NCBI GenBank assembly: GCA_005881295.1
Contig: VBHS01000018.1
Coordinates: 1 to 12,584 of the forward strand
DNA from: Chloroflexota bacterium
Lineage (GTDB): Bacteria; Chloroflexota; Ktedonobacteria; Ktedonobacterales; Ktedonobacteraceae
Length of the DNA stretch: 12,584 nt
Direction: 5' to 3'
Every line of letters begins with the position of its first letter. The first letter of the stretch is position 1. The position numbers and the translations under genes are program-made. The notes under the pieces were generated by a model. That model saw only the letters and a list, made by a program, of their open reading frames with translations. It was not told the origin of the DNA and ran no database searches. This document shows positions 1 through 6,757 of the stretch, piece by piece.

Positions 1-176
1 CCCAGTACATTGACGGCTATGCCCGCTACAAAATCCAGCAGTACCCTCCCGTCGCTGTCCCATACCCGCGTGCCCTCACCACGCACGAGCGTTATTGGCT
101 GGCGTTTGAATGTTCCCTGGTAATACTTTTGCTCAAGTGCAGCCCAGTCGCGTTTATTGGTCTCAATTGTCGTCAT
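1..176 (-). CDS. argD: Acetylornithine/ornithine aminotransferase, N-terminal part (runs off the left edge)
   Basis: The visible 58 codons begin MTTIETNKRDWAALEQKYY and continue with QGTFKRQPITLVRGEGTRVW and DSDGRVLLDFVAGIAVNVLG. This is the typical N-terminus of class-III PLP-dependent aminotransferases: an early Tyr, a PIxLVRGEG strand and a D-DG---LDF-AGIAVN-LG segment, as in ArgD. ArgD converts N-acetylglutamate semialdehyde plus glutamate to N-acetylornithine in arginine synthesis. The ATG at 176 follows a strong AAAGGAG ribosome binding site about 6 nt upstream. It lies 37 nt after the argJ stop, and the argJ-argD pairing supports ArgD over other class-III aminotransferases. The catalytic lysine and the rest of the enzyme are outside the window, so a related omega-aminotransferase cannot be excluded from sequence alone. 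Confidence 0.85.
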   Translation of the reverse strand, partial: MTTIETNKRDWAALEQKYYQGTFKRQPITLVRGEGTRVWDSDGRVLLDFVAGIAVNVL

Positions 177-213
177 CGTTTTCTCCTTTGAAAAAATATA
201 GTGTTATTCCTTG

Positions 214-1446
214 TTAACGCGTATAGAGAGTATTCTCGTCAATATAACCGTGAGTCAGGTCACATCCCCATGCTGTTGCTTTATCCTCACCTAAATGCAG
301 GTCAATCGTCACCGTCACTTCGTTTCCTGCCATAGCCTGCCTGGCTGCCTCCTGATCATATTGTGCCGCCAGGCCATGTTTCATTACCTGCACATCACCA
401 ATGGAAATATCATACCTCGCCTGGTCCAATGCACATCCGCTGGCACCCAGTGCCGCGGAAATGCGTCCCCAGTTGGGATCCCCACCTGCCAGCGCGCACT
501 GCCATAAGGGCGATAGCGTAATCGCCCTGGCTGCTTTTACCGCGTCTGCCTTATCCCGTGCTCCGTTTACATGGACAATCATCAACTTCGTCGCACCTTC
601 ACCGTCGCGTGCCATCTCCCGTGCCAGGTATTGTGTCACATAGCGTAGCGCCTGGCGAAATATCTCCGCCTCTGGATGTCCAGCATCGATTGGTGTATTA
701 CCTGCCAGCCCATTTGCAAAGAGGATACACGTGTCGTTAGTAGACATATCACCGTCCACCGAGATCATATTGAACGAATCATCGACCGCGGCTTTTACCT
801 CTGTCTTCATCCACTCATGGGTAATCGCTGCATCAGTTGTCAAATAGCTCAGCATCGTCGCCATATTTGGATAGATCATGCCGGCACCCTTTGTCACTCC
901 CCCCAGGCGCACCGTGCGGCCCTCGATCTGGAATTCCAGCGCGATACGCTTTGGATGGGTATCGGTCGTCATTATCGCTTCAGCAAAAGCATTTCCCTTG
1001 TCTTTGCTCAACTCGATAGCCGCGACACCTGCCTCGATCTTCTCCATTGGAAGCTGGCGACCGATGATACCGGTGGAAGAACATAACACCATCTCATGCT
1101 CTAGATTCAGCTTCTTCGCCACCAGTTCCGTCATACGATAAGCGTTATGCAGGCCAATATCGCCAGTAGCGCAGTTGGCATTCCCGCTGTTGACAATCAC
1201 TGCTTGCGCTCTGTCACCCTTCAAGTGTTCCTGGCAAACCAGTACAGGGGCGGCCCGTGTGCTGCTCGTAGTGAATGTTCCTGAAGCGATGCAGGGCACA
1301 TCTGAAGCCAGGATAGCCAGGTCTGGAATTGAGCCGTCAGACTTGATACCGCAGGCTGTGATACCGGCGCGGAAACCCTGTGGGGCGGTCACACAGCTAT
1401 CAATCTCCCGATATGTATCAGACAATGTTAAAATACCTCCTACCAT
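214..1446 (-). CDS. argJ: Bifunctional glutamate N-acetyltransferase / ornithine acetyltransferase ArgJ
   Basis: ArgJ moves the acetyl group from N-acetylornithine to glutamate (cyclic arginine pathway) and, in bifunctional forms, also acetylates glutamate from acetyl-CoA. The 410-residue frame has the hallmarks: VTAPQGFRAG near residue 19, VIVNSGNANCATG at 83-95, SSTGIIGRQLP at 123-133, and the self-cleavage site TKGAGMIYPNMATML at 185-199. There the precursor splits between Ala196 and Thr197, and Thr197 becomes the nucleophile of the beta chain. DGDMSTNDT (231-239) and GGDPNWGRI (321-329) are also typical, as is the short C-terminus ending YTR. Length is normal for the family. The ATG at 1446 lacks a good ribosome binding site, while a GGAGGT motif inside the frame points to a TTG start at 1425 (403 residues). 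The gene starts 31 nt after the ftsH stop and precedes argD, so the three may share a transcript. Confidence 0.96.
   Translation of the reverse strand: MVGGILTLSDTYREIDSCVTAPQGFRAGITACGIKSDGSIPDLAILASDVPCIASGTFTTSSTRAAPVLVCQEHLKGDRAQAVIVNSGNANCATGDIGLHNAYRMTELVAKKLNLEHEMVLCSSTGIIGRQLPMEKIEAGVAAIELSKDKGNAFAEAIMTTDTHPKRIALEFQIEGRTVRLGGVTKGAGMIYPNMATMLSYLTTDAAITHEWMKTEVKAAVDDSFNMISVDGDMSTNDTCILFANGLAGNTPIDAGHPEAEIFRQALRYVTQYLAREMARDGEGATKLMIVHVNGARDKADAVKAARAITLSPLWQCALAGGDPNWGRISAALGASGCALDQARYDISIGDVQVMKHGLAAQYDQEAARQAMAGNEVTVTIDLHLGEDKATAWGCDLTHGYIDENTLYTR
1425..1444 (-). promoter_or_regulatory. Ribosome binding site inside the annotated argJ frame, favouring a TTG start at 1425
   Basis: On the minus strand the first codons of the long argJ frame read GTA-GGA-GGT and are followed by ATTTTAACA and then TTG at 1425-1423. 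TAGGAGGT is a near-perfect Shine-Dalgarno sequence about 9 nt from that TTG. Upstream of the ATG at 1446 there is only a weak purine stretch. The real protein may therefore lack the first seven residues. The choice does not affect any conserved ArgJ motif. Confidence 0.6.
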
Positions 1447-1477
1447 GAAAAAGTTTCCACTTTGCTGTTTATGGATC

Positions 1478-3457
1478 TCAACTCAAATCGGCATTCGATG
1501 GCGGTTTAAATTGCTGATTCACCGGTTCTGGCAGAAGCTTCCCCTGCTCAGTATTTCCCGAAAGTTTAATACCTGGTATTCCCGCCAGTATCGAGGGTGA
1601 CTCGTACTGATCATCGTTGATCGGCTGGTTGAAGAGAGACTCAAAGAGAGGACCTTCCAGCGTCTCCTCTTTGATGAGGCGTTCGCTGATCATAATCATG
1701 CGGGTCTTATTTTGCATCACGATATTATAGGCCTTATCAAAGGCTTCCTGGATGATGTTCCGTACCTCTTCATCGATCTCACGTGCCGTTTGTTCGCTGT
1801 AGTTGCGCTGCTCGCCAAAGTCGCGTCCCAGGAAGACAAGTTCTTCCTTGTGCCCCAGGGCCATCGGACCGATACGGCTACTCATACCATACTCAGTCAC
1901 CATTGAACGTGCGATCTTTGTCACCCGCTCAATATCATTTGAAGCGCCGGTGGTTACCTCTCCGAAGATGATGAGTTCAGCAACATGCCCCCCCAGAACG
2001 TAGGCGAGCATATCCTCGAATTGCGGTTTGCTCCACAGGTATCGATCTTCTGTTGGTAGCAGCATCGTAAAGCCGCCTGCCTGCCCCCGGGCTACAATCG
2101 ATACCTTATGAACCGGGTCGGTATTTGGAAGTAATCGCGCTACGAGAGCGTGGCCAACCTCGTGGTAAGCTGTAATTGCTTTTTCTCGCTCGCTGATGAT
2201 GCGGCTCTTTCGAGCGGGACCAGCCACCACTCGATCAATTGCCTCTTCAAGCTCACTCATGCCAATAGTACGCTTATTTCTTCGCGCTCCCAGGATGGCT
2301 GCTTCATTCAGAAGGTTGGAGAGGTCAGCTCCAGAAAAACCAGGGGTCTGCTTTGCCAGCGTGTCCAGTGATATATTCTTATCCAGGGGCTTCCCTTTTG
2401 CGTGAACTTGTAAAATTGCCACTCGTCCACGAATATCGGGGCGGTCCAGCACTACCTGCCGGTCAAAGCGGCCGGGACGCAATAAGGCAGGATCCAGTAC
2501 ATCAGGTCGGTTCGTGGCCGCGATTACAATCACATTGGTATTGGTATCGAAGCCATCCATTTCCACGAGAATCTGATTGAGGGTCTGTTCCCGTTCGTCG
2601 TGTGAGCCACCCAGACCAGCACCGCGCTGGCGGCCAACCGCGTCAATTTCATCCACAAAGACTATACATGGGCTGTTGCGTTTTGCCTGGTCAAAGAGGT
2701 CACGAACGCGGCTGGCGCCAACCCCCACAAACATCTCTACAAACTCAGAACCACTGATACTGAAAAATGGAACTCCAGCCTCGCCGGCAACAGCACGCGA
2801 GATAAGCGTTTTACCTGTTCCGGGAGGTCCAACAAGGAGCAGCCCTTTAGGAATACGTGCTCCGAGAGCAACGAACTTTTCAGGATATTTCAGAAACTCG
2901 ACAATCTCCTGTAGCTCTTGCTTTGCCTCCTCAACGCCGGCGACATCAGCAAATGTCACCGTTGGTTTATTACCCATAAACATGCGCGCCCTGCTCTTCC
3001 CGAAAGAAAGCGCCTGGTTATTACTGCCCTGCGCCTGGCGCATCATAAAGATGAGTAATGCTCCTATCGCAATAAAAGGAATGAAACTCACCAGTATATT
3101 CACCCACGCTCCCAAAGCGCTTGGTGGTTCGTATTGCAAGACGAGCAGGTGGCTATTTGAGTAGTTTATACCGTTGTCTTTGAGGACCTGGGTTGTATCA
3201 AATGTATCATTGATGCTTGCTGCTTCCTTGGCTGCATCTGGGGCGTTTCCCCTCGTCAATGTAAGTGTATTGCTAGCGACGTTGAGCGTATCTTGCTGGT
3301 TTTTGTGCATGTCCGTCTTAATGTCTGCCAGGATGGTAGAGACATTCACCGATTGCGTGTCGGATGGTGAACGGAAAAAGACCACAACCAGAACAATGGC
3401 CAGCGTAACCAGGAGCAATAATAAGCTCATTCTGATCCATTTCCCATTGTTCGACAT
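1478..3457 (-). CDS. ftsH: ATP-dependent zinc metalloprotease FtsH
   Basis: FtsH is a membrane-anchored hexameric AAA+ protease that extracts and degrades membrane and some soluble proteins. The 659-residue product has TM1 at about 10-28, an extracytoplasmic domain to about 116, and TM2 at about 117-139. The AAA module follows: Walker A GPPGTGKT (210-217), pore loop FVG (243-245), Walker B CIVFVDEID (264-272), and the second region of homology ATNRPDVLDPALLRPGRFDR (314-333). The M41 protease domain has HEVGH (432-436) and the third zinc ligand Asp508 in GASNDIE. One oddity is GGHVAELIIFG where the family usually has GGRxAEEIIFG. The frame could begin at TTG 3460, but ATG 3457 sits 7 nt from GAGAGG and is preferred. 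argJ follows 31 nt downstream. The C-terminal tail after about 610 is Pro/Asn-rich and probably disordered. Confidence 0.97.
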   Translation of the reverse strand: MSNNGKWIRMSLLLLLVTLAIVLVVVFFRSPSDTQSVNVSTILADIKTDMHKNQQDTLNVASNTLTLTRGNAPDAAKEAASINDTFDTTQVLKDNGINYSNSHLLVLQYEPPSALGAWVNILVSFIPFIAIGALLIFMMRQAQGSNNQALSFGKSRARMFMGNKPTVTFADVAGVEEAKQELQEIVEFLKYPEKFVALGARIPKGLLLVGPPGTGKTLISRAVAGEAGVPFFSISGSEFVEMFVGVGASRVRDLFDQAKRNSPCIVFVDEIDAVGRQRGAGLGGSHDEREQTLNQILVEMDGFDTNTNVIVIAATNRPDVLDPALLRPGRFDRQVVLDRPDIRGRVAILQVHAKGKPLDKNISLDTLAKQTPGFSGADLSNLLNEAAILGARRNKRTIGMSELEEAIDRVVAGPARKSRIISEREKAITAYHEVGHALVARLLPNTDPVHKVSIVARGQAGGFTMLLPTEDRYLWSKPQFEDMLAYVLGGHVAELIIFGEVTTGASNDIERVTKIARSMVTEYGMSSRIGPMALGHKEELVFLGRDFGEQRNYSEQTAREIDEEVRNIIQEAFDKAYNIVMQNKTRMIMISERLIKEETLEGPLFESLFNQPINDDQYESPSILAGIPGIKLSGNTEQGKLLPEPVNQQFKPPSNADLS

Positions 3458-3568
3458 CAATAATCCTCTCTATTTTCAGGACTAGTCGTACTTCTACAGT
3501 TCTTTTAATGATATATCGAAACAGAAATACTACTACTTGGCATATGGCACATTACTCTTTTGTGGCTT

Positions 3569-3577
3569 ATTATAACA
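3569..3577 (-). promoter_or_regulatory. Extended -10 promoter upstream of ftsH
   Basis: On the minus strand the sequence TGT-TATAAT gives a perfect -10 hexamer (3574-3569) with the TGn extension (3577-3575). No good -35 hexamer lies at the proper distance, as expected for extended -10 promoters. Transcription would start near 3562, giving a leader of about 105 nt before ftsH. The site lies in the 168-nt gap between comF and ftsH, so ftsH probably has its own promoter. Confidence 0.6.
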
Positions 3578-3625
3578 CACCCTGCTGTTAATCTCGTGTA
3601 CAATCTCTTTCTGAATTGGTATTCC

Positions 3626-4354
3626 TCATCGCGGACGTGCCAGCACCAGTCCTCTCACTTCCTTTGCTCCTGCTGCGAAGAGTGGTGCCGCACAGGCCTC
3701 CAATGTCGCCCCTGTCGTCGCAACGTCGTCAATAATAACTATATTACGTCCAACGAGCGCACCAGTTGCGTAAGATGGCGTGCAGAGAAAAGCTTCTGCG
3801 ATATTCTGGTATCGTTCCTGCACTGAAAGGCCTACTTGAGGAAGGGTAGCCCGGTGTCTCACCAGCATATGCTCATGGTACGGGACGCGCGACTGCCTGG
3901 CACAGACCTCTGCCAACAATTGTGCGTGATTATAGCCACGTTGCTGTTGTCGATCATGGTGCAACGGCACGGGGACAATAGCATCGGTAACCATACTGAA
4001 GCGACCGAACGTTTCTGCCAGTAATAAGCCTAACGGTTCTGCCAGACGTACATTCCCGTCATATTTCAACTCATGGATGCAGGAGCGGAGAGGCTCCTCA
4101 TAGCTACCGTACGAGAGTAACCCATTCAGCCCTGAAGGATAGCCGTAACACGCTCGACAGATCATGTCTGGTTCTAGTATGGCTCTCCCACAGCGTTGAC
4201 AGGAAGAAGGTATCACCGGTCCAAACTTTGCAATACACGATGAACAAAGCACGTTTCCGCTTCTTTTGCATCCTGCGCAGCGTGGTGGAAAGATAGTGTC
4301 CAGCACCTGCTGGCTGCTTCGCTGTATCTCACGCAATAGGGCTTGCTTTTTCAC
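3626..4354 (-). CDS. comF: ComF/GntX-type phosphoribosyltransferase-domain protein with zinc ribbons
   Basis: The 242-residue protein has the ComF layout. The N-terminal zinc-ribbon region carries four CxxC pairs (Cys26/29, 37/40, 52/55, 66/69). An SYEEPLRSCIHELKYDG segment follows (84-100), then VPVPLHHDRQQQRGYNHA (127-144), and a type-I phosphoribosyltransferase PRPP loop IVIIDDVATTGAT (205-217). ComF proteins are needed for DNA uptake in competent bacteria; GntX-type members act in other contexts, and the exact substrate is unsettled. The start is GTG at 4354, overlapping the TGA of the upstream membrane-protein gene as GTGA, which suggests translational coupling. No other competence gene is visible, so a DNA-uptake role is inferred from the family only. 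Confidence 0.9.
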   Translation of the reverse strand: MKKQALLREIQRSSQQVLDTIFPPRCAGCKRSGNVLCSSCIAKFGPVIPSSCQRCGRAILEPDMICRACYGYPSGLNGLLSYGSYEEPLRSCIHELKYDGNVRLAEPLGLLLAETFGRFSMVTDAIVPVPLHHDRQQQRGYNHAQLLAEVCARQSRVPYHEHMLVRHRATLPQVGLSVQERYQNIAEAFLCTPSYATGALVGRNIVIIDDVATTGATLEACAAPLFAAGAKEVRGLVLARPR

Positions 4355-5166
4355 TCGGCACGCTCCCCACCCTCGATGGGCTCCACAACATAGGCATAAT
4401 GCAGATTGGGCGAATATGTAATATGAACGATGTCCCCTCGACGTAATGACTTATAGACCTCTTCCCTGATTGCGAAGGTCATAACCTGCTCAAGAGCGGA
4501 TGTATCAATGAAACTGAGCGCAACGCCGTACCATGTTCGTGTCGGGCGCGGGGTTAATCCGGGACGACCGGCGCGTGTCTGTGCTGCCGCACGTAAACTG
4601 ATGACTTTCCCCGTAATCTCGCAGCGACTCTCTCTCCTGTCATACAAATCACGCCATCCCCAATAAGCCAATACTGCTGGATAGAGCAACAGAACGCTAC
4701 CCAGGAGCAGCAATGCCACCGCGCCAACAAAAATTCCTGATGACCCGGAATTTGGCAGGACATGGCGCTGGCCGTTACCCTCCAGGGCATACAAAATGTG
4801 CAGATTTGGTGAATAGTCCAGCAAAATAGTATCGCCATCACGAATACTATGAAACTCAATTTCTGAAACGACCGGGACAACTTCGTCTGAGAAACCTGTT
4901 GTATGTACACGAATCCTCAGGCGGAGCTGTCCATCACCGCTGTTTGCTCTATGTTGAGTCACGATACCAGGTACTTGAAGTGGCTGCGATACGCTATCCT
5001 CAATTCCAAATATCAGAGTAAACAGCCCGAGACAAAGCAGTAACAAAGCAACCAACGAAAGAAGCCCTCCGATGATAAATGCATTTCGTGGTTTAATGCC
5101 AGGGCGCCAACTCCACCAGGAGACAGTTTCGTTCTCAAGTGCACTGGCTTCTTGCTTCTGTCGCAT
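4351..5166 (-). CDS. Two-TM membrane protein with a duplicated soluble domain
   Basis: I do not recognise this 271-residue protein as a named family. It has a charged N-terminus, TM1 at about 29-55 and TM2 at about 143-168. After each TM comes a beta-rich domain of similar sequence: residues 66-129 end in DGDTILLDYSPNLHILYALE, and residues 184-262 end in RGDIVHITYSPNLHYAYVVE. This shared GDxxxxxYSPNLHxxYxxE motif shows an internal duplication and loosely recalls DUF3592-type domains, which I offer only as a possibility. The ATG at 5166 follows AGGAAACT. The gene is first in a two-gene unit with comF (4-nt overlap) and has its own promoter facing away from the 5349 gene. No enzymatic residues stand out; an envelope role is likely but undefined. 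Confidence 0.8.
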   Translation of the reverse strand: MRQKQEASALENETVSWWSWRPGIKPRNAFIIGGLLSLVALLLLCLGLFTLIFGIEDSVSQPLQVPGIVTQHRANSGDGQLRLRIRVHTTGFSDEVVPVVSEIEFHSIRDGDTILLDYSPNLHILYALEGNGQRHVLPNSGSSGIFVGAVALLLLGSVLLLYPAVLAYWGWRDLYDRRESRCEITGKVISLRAAAQTRAGRPGLTPRPTRTWYGVALSFIDTSALEQVMTFAIREEVYKSLRRGDIVHITYSPNLHYAYVVEPIEGGERAE

Positions 5167-5235
5167 AGTTTCCTATTTTCTTATGGCCAGGATGGAGATT
5201 AAGTTATCAACGATGAGTGAGAGGAAATTGCTTGC

Positions 5236-5264
5236 ATTGTATCAAACTATCTTGCTGTGTACAA
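5236..5264 (-). promoter_or_regulatory. Promoter for the membrane protein-comF unit
   Basis: On the minus strand, TTGTAC (5264-5259) is followed after 17 nt by TACAAT (5241-5236), with a TGA extension just upstream of the -10. The -35 matches consensus in three of six bases and the -10 in five of six. Transcription would start near 5229, about 60 nt ahead of the ATG at 5166. Confidence 0.5.
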
Positions 5265-5301
5265 TATAACGCGCGACTCGCTCTTTCCCCACGAGAAATT
5301 A

Positions 5302-5310
5302 TGATATACT
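5302..5310 (+). promoter_or_regulatory. Extended -10 promoter for the 5349 gene
   Basis: TGA-TATACT on the plus strand forms an extended -10 (TATACT at 5305-5310) without a convincing -35. Transcription would begin near 5317, leaving a leader of about 32 nt. The AGGAGA ribosome binding site stands 6 nt before the ATG at 5349. The promoter is divergent from that of the membrane protein-comF unit, about 60 bp away. Confidence 0.55.
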
Positions 5311-5348
5311 GAGGTTGCCTTAATCACAGGATTATTAGGAGATAGATC

Positions 5349-5723
5349 ATGGACGAGAAAACCACCACTGAACAGTCTACCATGGTATCACCAGCAGAGA
5401 AATCCATTCCTGCATCCTCAGAGATAGTAGCTACTGAACATAGAACAGCCTATGGTACAGCCAAGACCGAAAACTTACGCGACTCAGGTATGTGGCGTTA
5501 CATATTGCCGGCCTTTGTTATACTCCTCTGTCTCGCTATCCTTGCAGTTCCACTATTGATTTTGATTCCGCTATTCGTCAATTCGCTGGATGTCACCTCG
5601 CATACGCACAATCTCACGTGGCTCTGGCTCACAATGATTGTGCTCGAGGTTGGAATCGCTGCTCTCATCATCTATGGCCTGCTAAAAATATTTTTAACCC
5701 AGGCTGGCAACTACCAAAGCTAA
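5349..5723 (+). CDS. Small two-TM membrane protein, function unknown
   Basis: The 124-residue product has a polar, Thr/Ser/Glu-rich N-terminal tail (1-48), then TM1 at about 52-78, a short loop containing HTHN (85-88), and TM2 at about 90-116, with a short polar end. It has no signal peptide, and I recognise no family. The start is well supported by AGGAGA 6 nt upstream and by an extended -10 promoter at 5302-5310. It is the only plus-strand gene between two minus-strand groups and ends just before a hairpin shared with the convergent cupredoxin gene. Size and topology would fit a small subunit or modulator of a membrane complex, but nothing in the sequence names a partner. Confidence 0.75.
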   Translation: MDEKTTTEQSTMVSPAEKSIPASSEIVATEHRTAYGTAKTENLRDSGMWRYILPAFVILLCLAILAVPLLILIPLFVNSLDVTSHTHNLTWLWLTMIVLEVGIAALIIYGLLKIFLTQAGNYQS

Positions 5724-5729
5724 ACATCT

Positions 5730-5759
5730 TGGCTCAGTGCACATGCCTGCATTGAGCCA
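5730..5759. terminator. Hairpin between convergent genes, probable bidirectional terminator
   Basis: TGGCTCAGTGCA (5730-5741) pairs with TGCATTGAGCCA (5748-5759) in a 12-bp stem with a 6-nt loop; the single non-Watson-Crick position is G:U in the plus-strand RNA. It lies 6 nt after the stop of the 5349 gene and 41 nt past the stop of the convergent cupredoxin gene. The plus-strand flank CTTATTAGTT is only moderately U-rich, so termination may be incomplete. Confidence 0.6.
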
Positions 5760-5800
5760 CTTATTAGTTGGTATCCCTCATCTGTTGAAACTTGCTGGAG

Positions 5801-6316
5801 CTACTTTACGATGATGGTCGCCTTCATGTAGGGGTGGAAATCGCAATGGTAAGCGAAGGTCCCTGCCTTCGTGAATTTCCAAGAAAATGTAGCATTGGGA
5901 CCAATCGGTGCTGAGTCTCCAGAATTAAATGATTTGCCATCATCACTCGTCACGGTATGGGGAGTCTGTGTGGTATTCTTCCAGACAATAGTGGTACCAA
6001 CCGAGATCGTCATCGATGTAGGGCTGAATGTGAATTGGCCGCTGCTATCCGTCGTGATAGTCGCCGATTTCGTCGCTCCAGTAGGAGCTGTAGTCGTTGT
6101 CGGAGTCGTATTGCCACCTCCATTGCCATATCGACCATAACCACTGCCAGAAGACGTGGCAGTAGGGGTATTAGGAGCTGTGTTGGTCGTTGCGGTTGGT
6201 GTTGATGCCGGTGAGCCCGTGTTTGTGGAGTTACTTCCGCAGGCGGCTAATAGTACAAGAGCGCCTAAAATCAGAAGACAAAACATGGCGTATGCCATAT
6301 CTACAAGTACACTCAT
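5801..6316 (-). CDS. Cupredoxin-domain lipoprotein (amicyanin/plastocyanin-like blue copper protein)
   Basis: The 171-residue protein starts with a hydrophobic signal segment ending in the lipobox LLAAC, with Cys26 as the lipidation site. A low-complexity Thr/Pro/Gly/Ser linker follows (27-85), including YGRYGNGGGN. Residues 86-171 form a cupredoxin domain with TFSPTSMTISVGTTIVWKN and the type-1 copper ligands His120 (in PHTV), Cys158, His161 and Met164 in YHCDFHPYM. The short Cys-x2-His-x2-Met spacing is amicyanin-like rather than classical plastocyanin. It should be tethered outside the membrane and act as a small electron carrier; its partner is unknown. The start is uncertain: ATG 6316 has no clear ribosome binding site, and Met7 and Met11 are alternatives, all giving a signal peptide without a basic n-region. 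An in-frame stop lies just upstream. Confidence 0.9.
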   Translation of the reverse strand: MSVLVDMAYAMFCLLILGALVLLAACGSNSTNTGSPASTPTATTNTAPNTPTATSSGSGYGRYGNGGGNTTPTTTTAPTGATKSATITTDSSGQFTFSPTSMTISVGTTIVWKNTTQTPHTVTSDDGKSFNSGDSAPIGPNATFSWKFTKAGTFAYHCDFHPYMKATIIVK

Positions 6317-6384
6317 ACTAGCATTAGCGTTGTTTTGTTAGTAGCAAAGTAAGAAAACCCATAGTTTAAAGGGGGGTGAGTTCT

Positions 6385-6462
6385 ATGCAGAAAGTGCTTG
6401 AAAGAGTCGCGCAATGTGTTCGAAACGGTGGAACTCATCCGTTGAGCAACATGGGAGTGTAG
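6385..6462 (+). CDS. Possible 25-residue leader or small ORF
   Basis: An ATG at 6385 lies 5-6 nt after GGGGGGTGAG, a fair ribosome binding site, and opens a frame of 25 codons beginning MQKVLERVAQCVRNGG and ending NMGV-stop at 6460-6462. It overlaps the first helices of the RNA-like element 6424-6522. The arrangement (short ORF, alternative helices, terminator) resembles a translation-controlled attenuator, but the peptide is not enriched in any one amino acid and no gene follows directly. It may equally be a chance ORF within a non-coding RNA. Confidence 0.3.
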   Translation: MQKVLERVAQCVRNGGTHPLSNMGV

Positions 6463-6525
6463 TAAGTAATTCTATGCCGATTGATGTTGCTGCTCGGATT
6501 ACCTTTAGTATCCGGGCGTTTTCTT
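6424..6525 (+). ncRNA. Putative structured RNA ending in an intrinsic terminator
   Basis: Three helices follow one another almost without gaps. P1 is AACGG/CCGTT (6424-6428 with 6439-6443, 10-nt loop). P2 is AGCAACAT/ATGTTGCT (6445-6452 with 6484-6491), enclosing a sub-helix GTGTAG/CTATGC with G:U pairs (6457-6462 with 6472-6477). P3 is the terminator stem (6492-6499 with 6510-6517), followed by GTTTTCTT. P2 abuts P3 directly. I recognise no known riboswitch, T-box, SRP RNA or 6S RNA consensus. It could be a small RNA or the end of an attenuated leader; the 5' end and promoter are not evident. Confidence 0.4.
6492..6525 (+). terminator. Rho-independent terminator
   Basis: GCTCGGAT (6492-6499) pairs fully with ATCCGGGC (6510-6517), with one G:U pair and a 10-nt loop, followed by the T-rich GTTTTCTTAT. 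It lies on the plus strand with no annotated plus-strand gene ending nearby, so it must end a non-coding RNA, a leader, or the 25-codon ORF. Confidence 0.65.
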
Positions 6526-6757
6526 ATCACCCCGCTTTTCCTCACAATGCGCTGGTTCTCCTCAACATGAAAACATCAAAACTACATCCATAGAGAGTTG
6601 AAATGATCTGCCAGTTTATTGTACGTCTTACCGACGAATGTTCCTGTGGGAGACGTATCTACCTGTTCAAGGAAAGGCTCTACCAACATGCTCAGCACAT
6701 TGTGTCTGTCTGCTAGAAAGCAACGCATCACTATCCCAATGGAGAGGAGGTGAAAGC
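6526..6757. other. Intergenic stretch without a clear gene
   Basis: No convincing coding region is visible. An open plus-strand frame from 6638 runs into the 6758 gene but has no ribosome binding site at its far start. One inverted repeat, TACGTCT/AGACGTA (6622-6628 with 6651-6657, 22-nt loop), could fold in a leader of the 6758 gene. I see no sigma70-type promoter with acceptable spacing. Confidence 0.4.

Noticed and set aside
2577..3164. A 195-codon open frame on the plus strand opposite ftsH
   Set aside because: It lies wholly antisense to the conserved AAA+ domain of FtsH, has no ribosome binding site, and its composition (Ser/Pro/Arg-rich) is that of a shadow frame.
4554..4910. A 118-codon minus-strand frame inside the membrane-protein gene
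   Set aside because: It is an out-of-frame overlap within the 4351-5166 gene, whose duplicated domain and TM segments are coherent; the alternative frame shows no such order.
6415..6440. A GTTCGAA sequence suggesting a tRNA T-loop
   Set aside because: No flanking 5-bp T-stem, anticodon arm or 7-bp acceptor stem could be paired around it.
6424..6443. T-box-like GGTGGAAC in the intergenic element
   Set aside because: The rest of the T-box consensus (ACCGCG) is absent, the terminator is not built to overlap it, and no aminoacyl-tRNA synthetase or amino-acid gene follows.
6638..6757. Longer start (6638) for the 64-residue protein
   Set aside because: There is no ribosome binding site at 6638, the extra 40 residues are of a different, Cys-containing composition, and a perfect AGGAGG precedes ATG 6758.
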